Source of the DNA: Chloroflexota bacterium
GTDB lineage: Bacteria > Chloroflexota > Limnocylindria > Limnocylindrales > CSP1-4
Direction: 5' to 3'
Length of the DNA stretch: 5,999 nucleotides
Assembly: GCA_021789355.1 (NCBI GenBank)
Contig: JAJYJR010000378.1
Coordinates: forward strand, 1-5,999
Shown: positions 5,866-5,999 of the stretch, piece after piece
Position numbering within the stretch: the stretch's first letter is position 1
Layout: each line of letters begins with the position of its first letter
Position numbers and translations under genes: made by a program
Notes under the pieces: model-generated
What the model was told of the DNA's origin: nothing
The model's input: the letters and a program-made list of their open reading frames with translations, nothing else
The model's database searches: none

Positions 5866-5999
5866 GTGCACGCCCGCGACTTCAAGGATGCGGTCTTCGA
5901 GCAGCTCGCCCGCGTGGCCGGGGCGTTCGCCAGCCCCAAACGGCTCGAGCTGATTGATCTCCTGGCCCAGGGGGAGCGCCACGTCGAGGCGCTCGCCCG
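5866..5999 (+). CDS. ArsR/SmtB-family transcriptional regulator, N-terminal part only
   Basis: The first 44 residues are visible, beginning MHARDFKDAVFEQLARVAG and continuing with ASPKRLELIDLLAQGER, which is the first winged-helix segment of ArsR/SmtB repressors. These dimers bind palindromic DNA and release it when they sense a metal ion, an oxyanion or a reactive sulfur species. The gene leaves the window before the DNA-recognition helix and any sensing cysteines. From memory, this style of N-terminus (KDA.[FY]EQ.AR..... SPKRLEL.DLL.QGER) is common in ArsR proteins with a C-terminal rhodanese domain, but that domain would lie outside the window. It starts with GTG behind a strong AGGAGG and is divergent from the efflux permease, with a palindrome between them. 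Self-repression and control of the efflux genes are likely but inferred. Confidence 0.85.
   Translation, partial: MHARDFKDAVFEQLARVAGAFASPKRLELIDLLAQGERHVEALA

Noticed and set aside
5791..5982. Minus-strand frame of 63 codons at the right edge
   Set aside because: It is antisense to the ArsR-type gene, which has a strong ribosome site and a clear family sequence.
1..5999. CRISPR array, insertion sequence or long repeats
   Set aside because: I saw no regularly spaced direct repeats, no transposase-like protein, and no terminal inverted repeats with flanking duplications.

Overview
The window is strongly G+C-rich (clearly above 60% by eye) and gene-dense. Its genes belong to a Gram-negative bacterium, because it encodes two parts of an envelope-spanning RND efflux pump. 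The base composition and gene set would fit an uncultured high-GC soil or subsurface lineage (for example Rokubacteria/Methylomirabilota, Acidobacteriota or Gemmatimonadota). No ribosomal or other phylogenetic marker is present, so that placement is only a guess.

Layout, left to right. Positions 1-21 may hold the first seven codons of a minus-strand gene that leaves the window. Positions 22-226 are non-coding and contain two GC-rich hairpins. Two overlapping minus-strand genes follow (610-227 and 998-603), each encoding a half-size TauE/SafE-type membrane protein; they are clearly related to each other. A 217-bp gap (999-1215) holds a tRNA-like 3' remnant, a TATTAT -10-like box and one hairpin. 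Next comes a minus-strand pair joined by an ATGA overlap: an RND permease (5654-2424) and its periplasmic adaptor (2427-1216). A 211-bp divergent intergenic region (5655-5865) contains an AT-rich near-perfect palindrome. At the right edge a plus-strand ArsR/SmtB-type regulator starts with GTG at 5866 and runs off the end.

How it may work together (inference): the ArsR-type regulator probably binds the palindrome at 5784-5805, which lies between it and the efflux genes, and so controls itself and perhaps the permease-adaptor pair. The visible N-terminus resembles the ArsR regulators that carry a C-terminal rhodanese domain. With the TauE/SafE pair nearby, this hints at a sulfur-compound or metal/oxyanion stress locus, but the substrate cannot be read from this sequence. 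No outer-membrane channel gene is present, so the pump must recruit one from elsewhere.

The families here are all known. The less ordinary points are the tandem split TauE/SafE pair, the loss of the usual TM10 lysine in the RND permease, the permease-before-adaptor gene order, and the palindrome.
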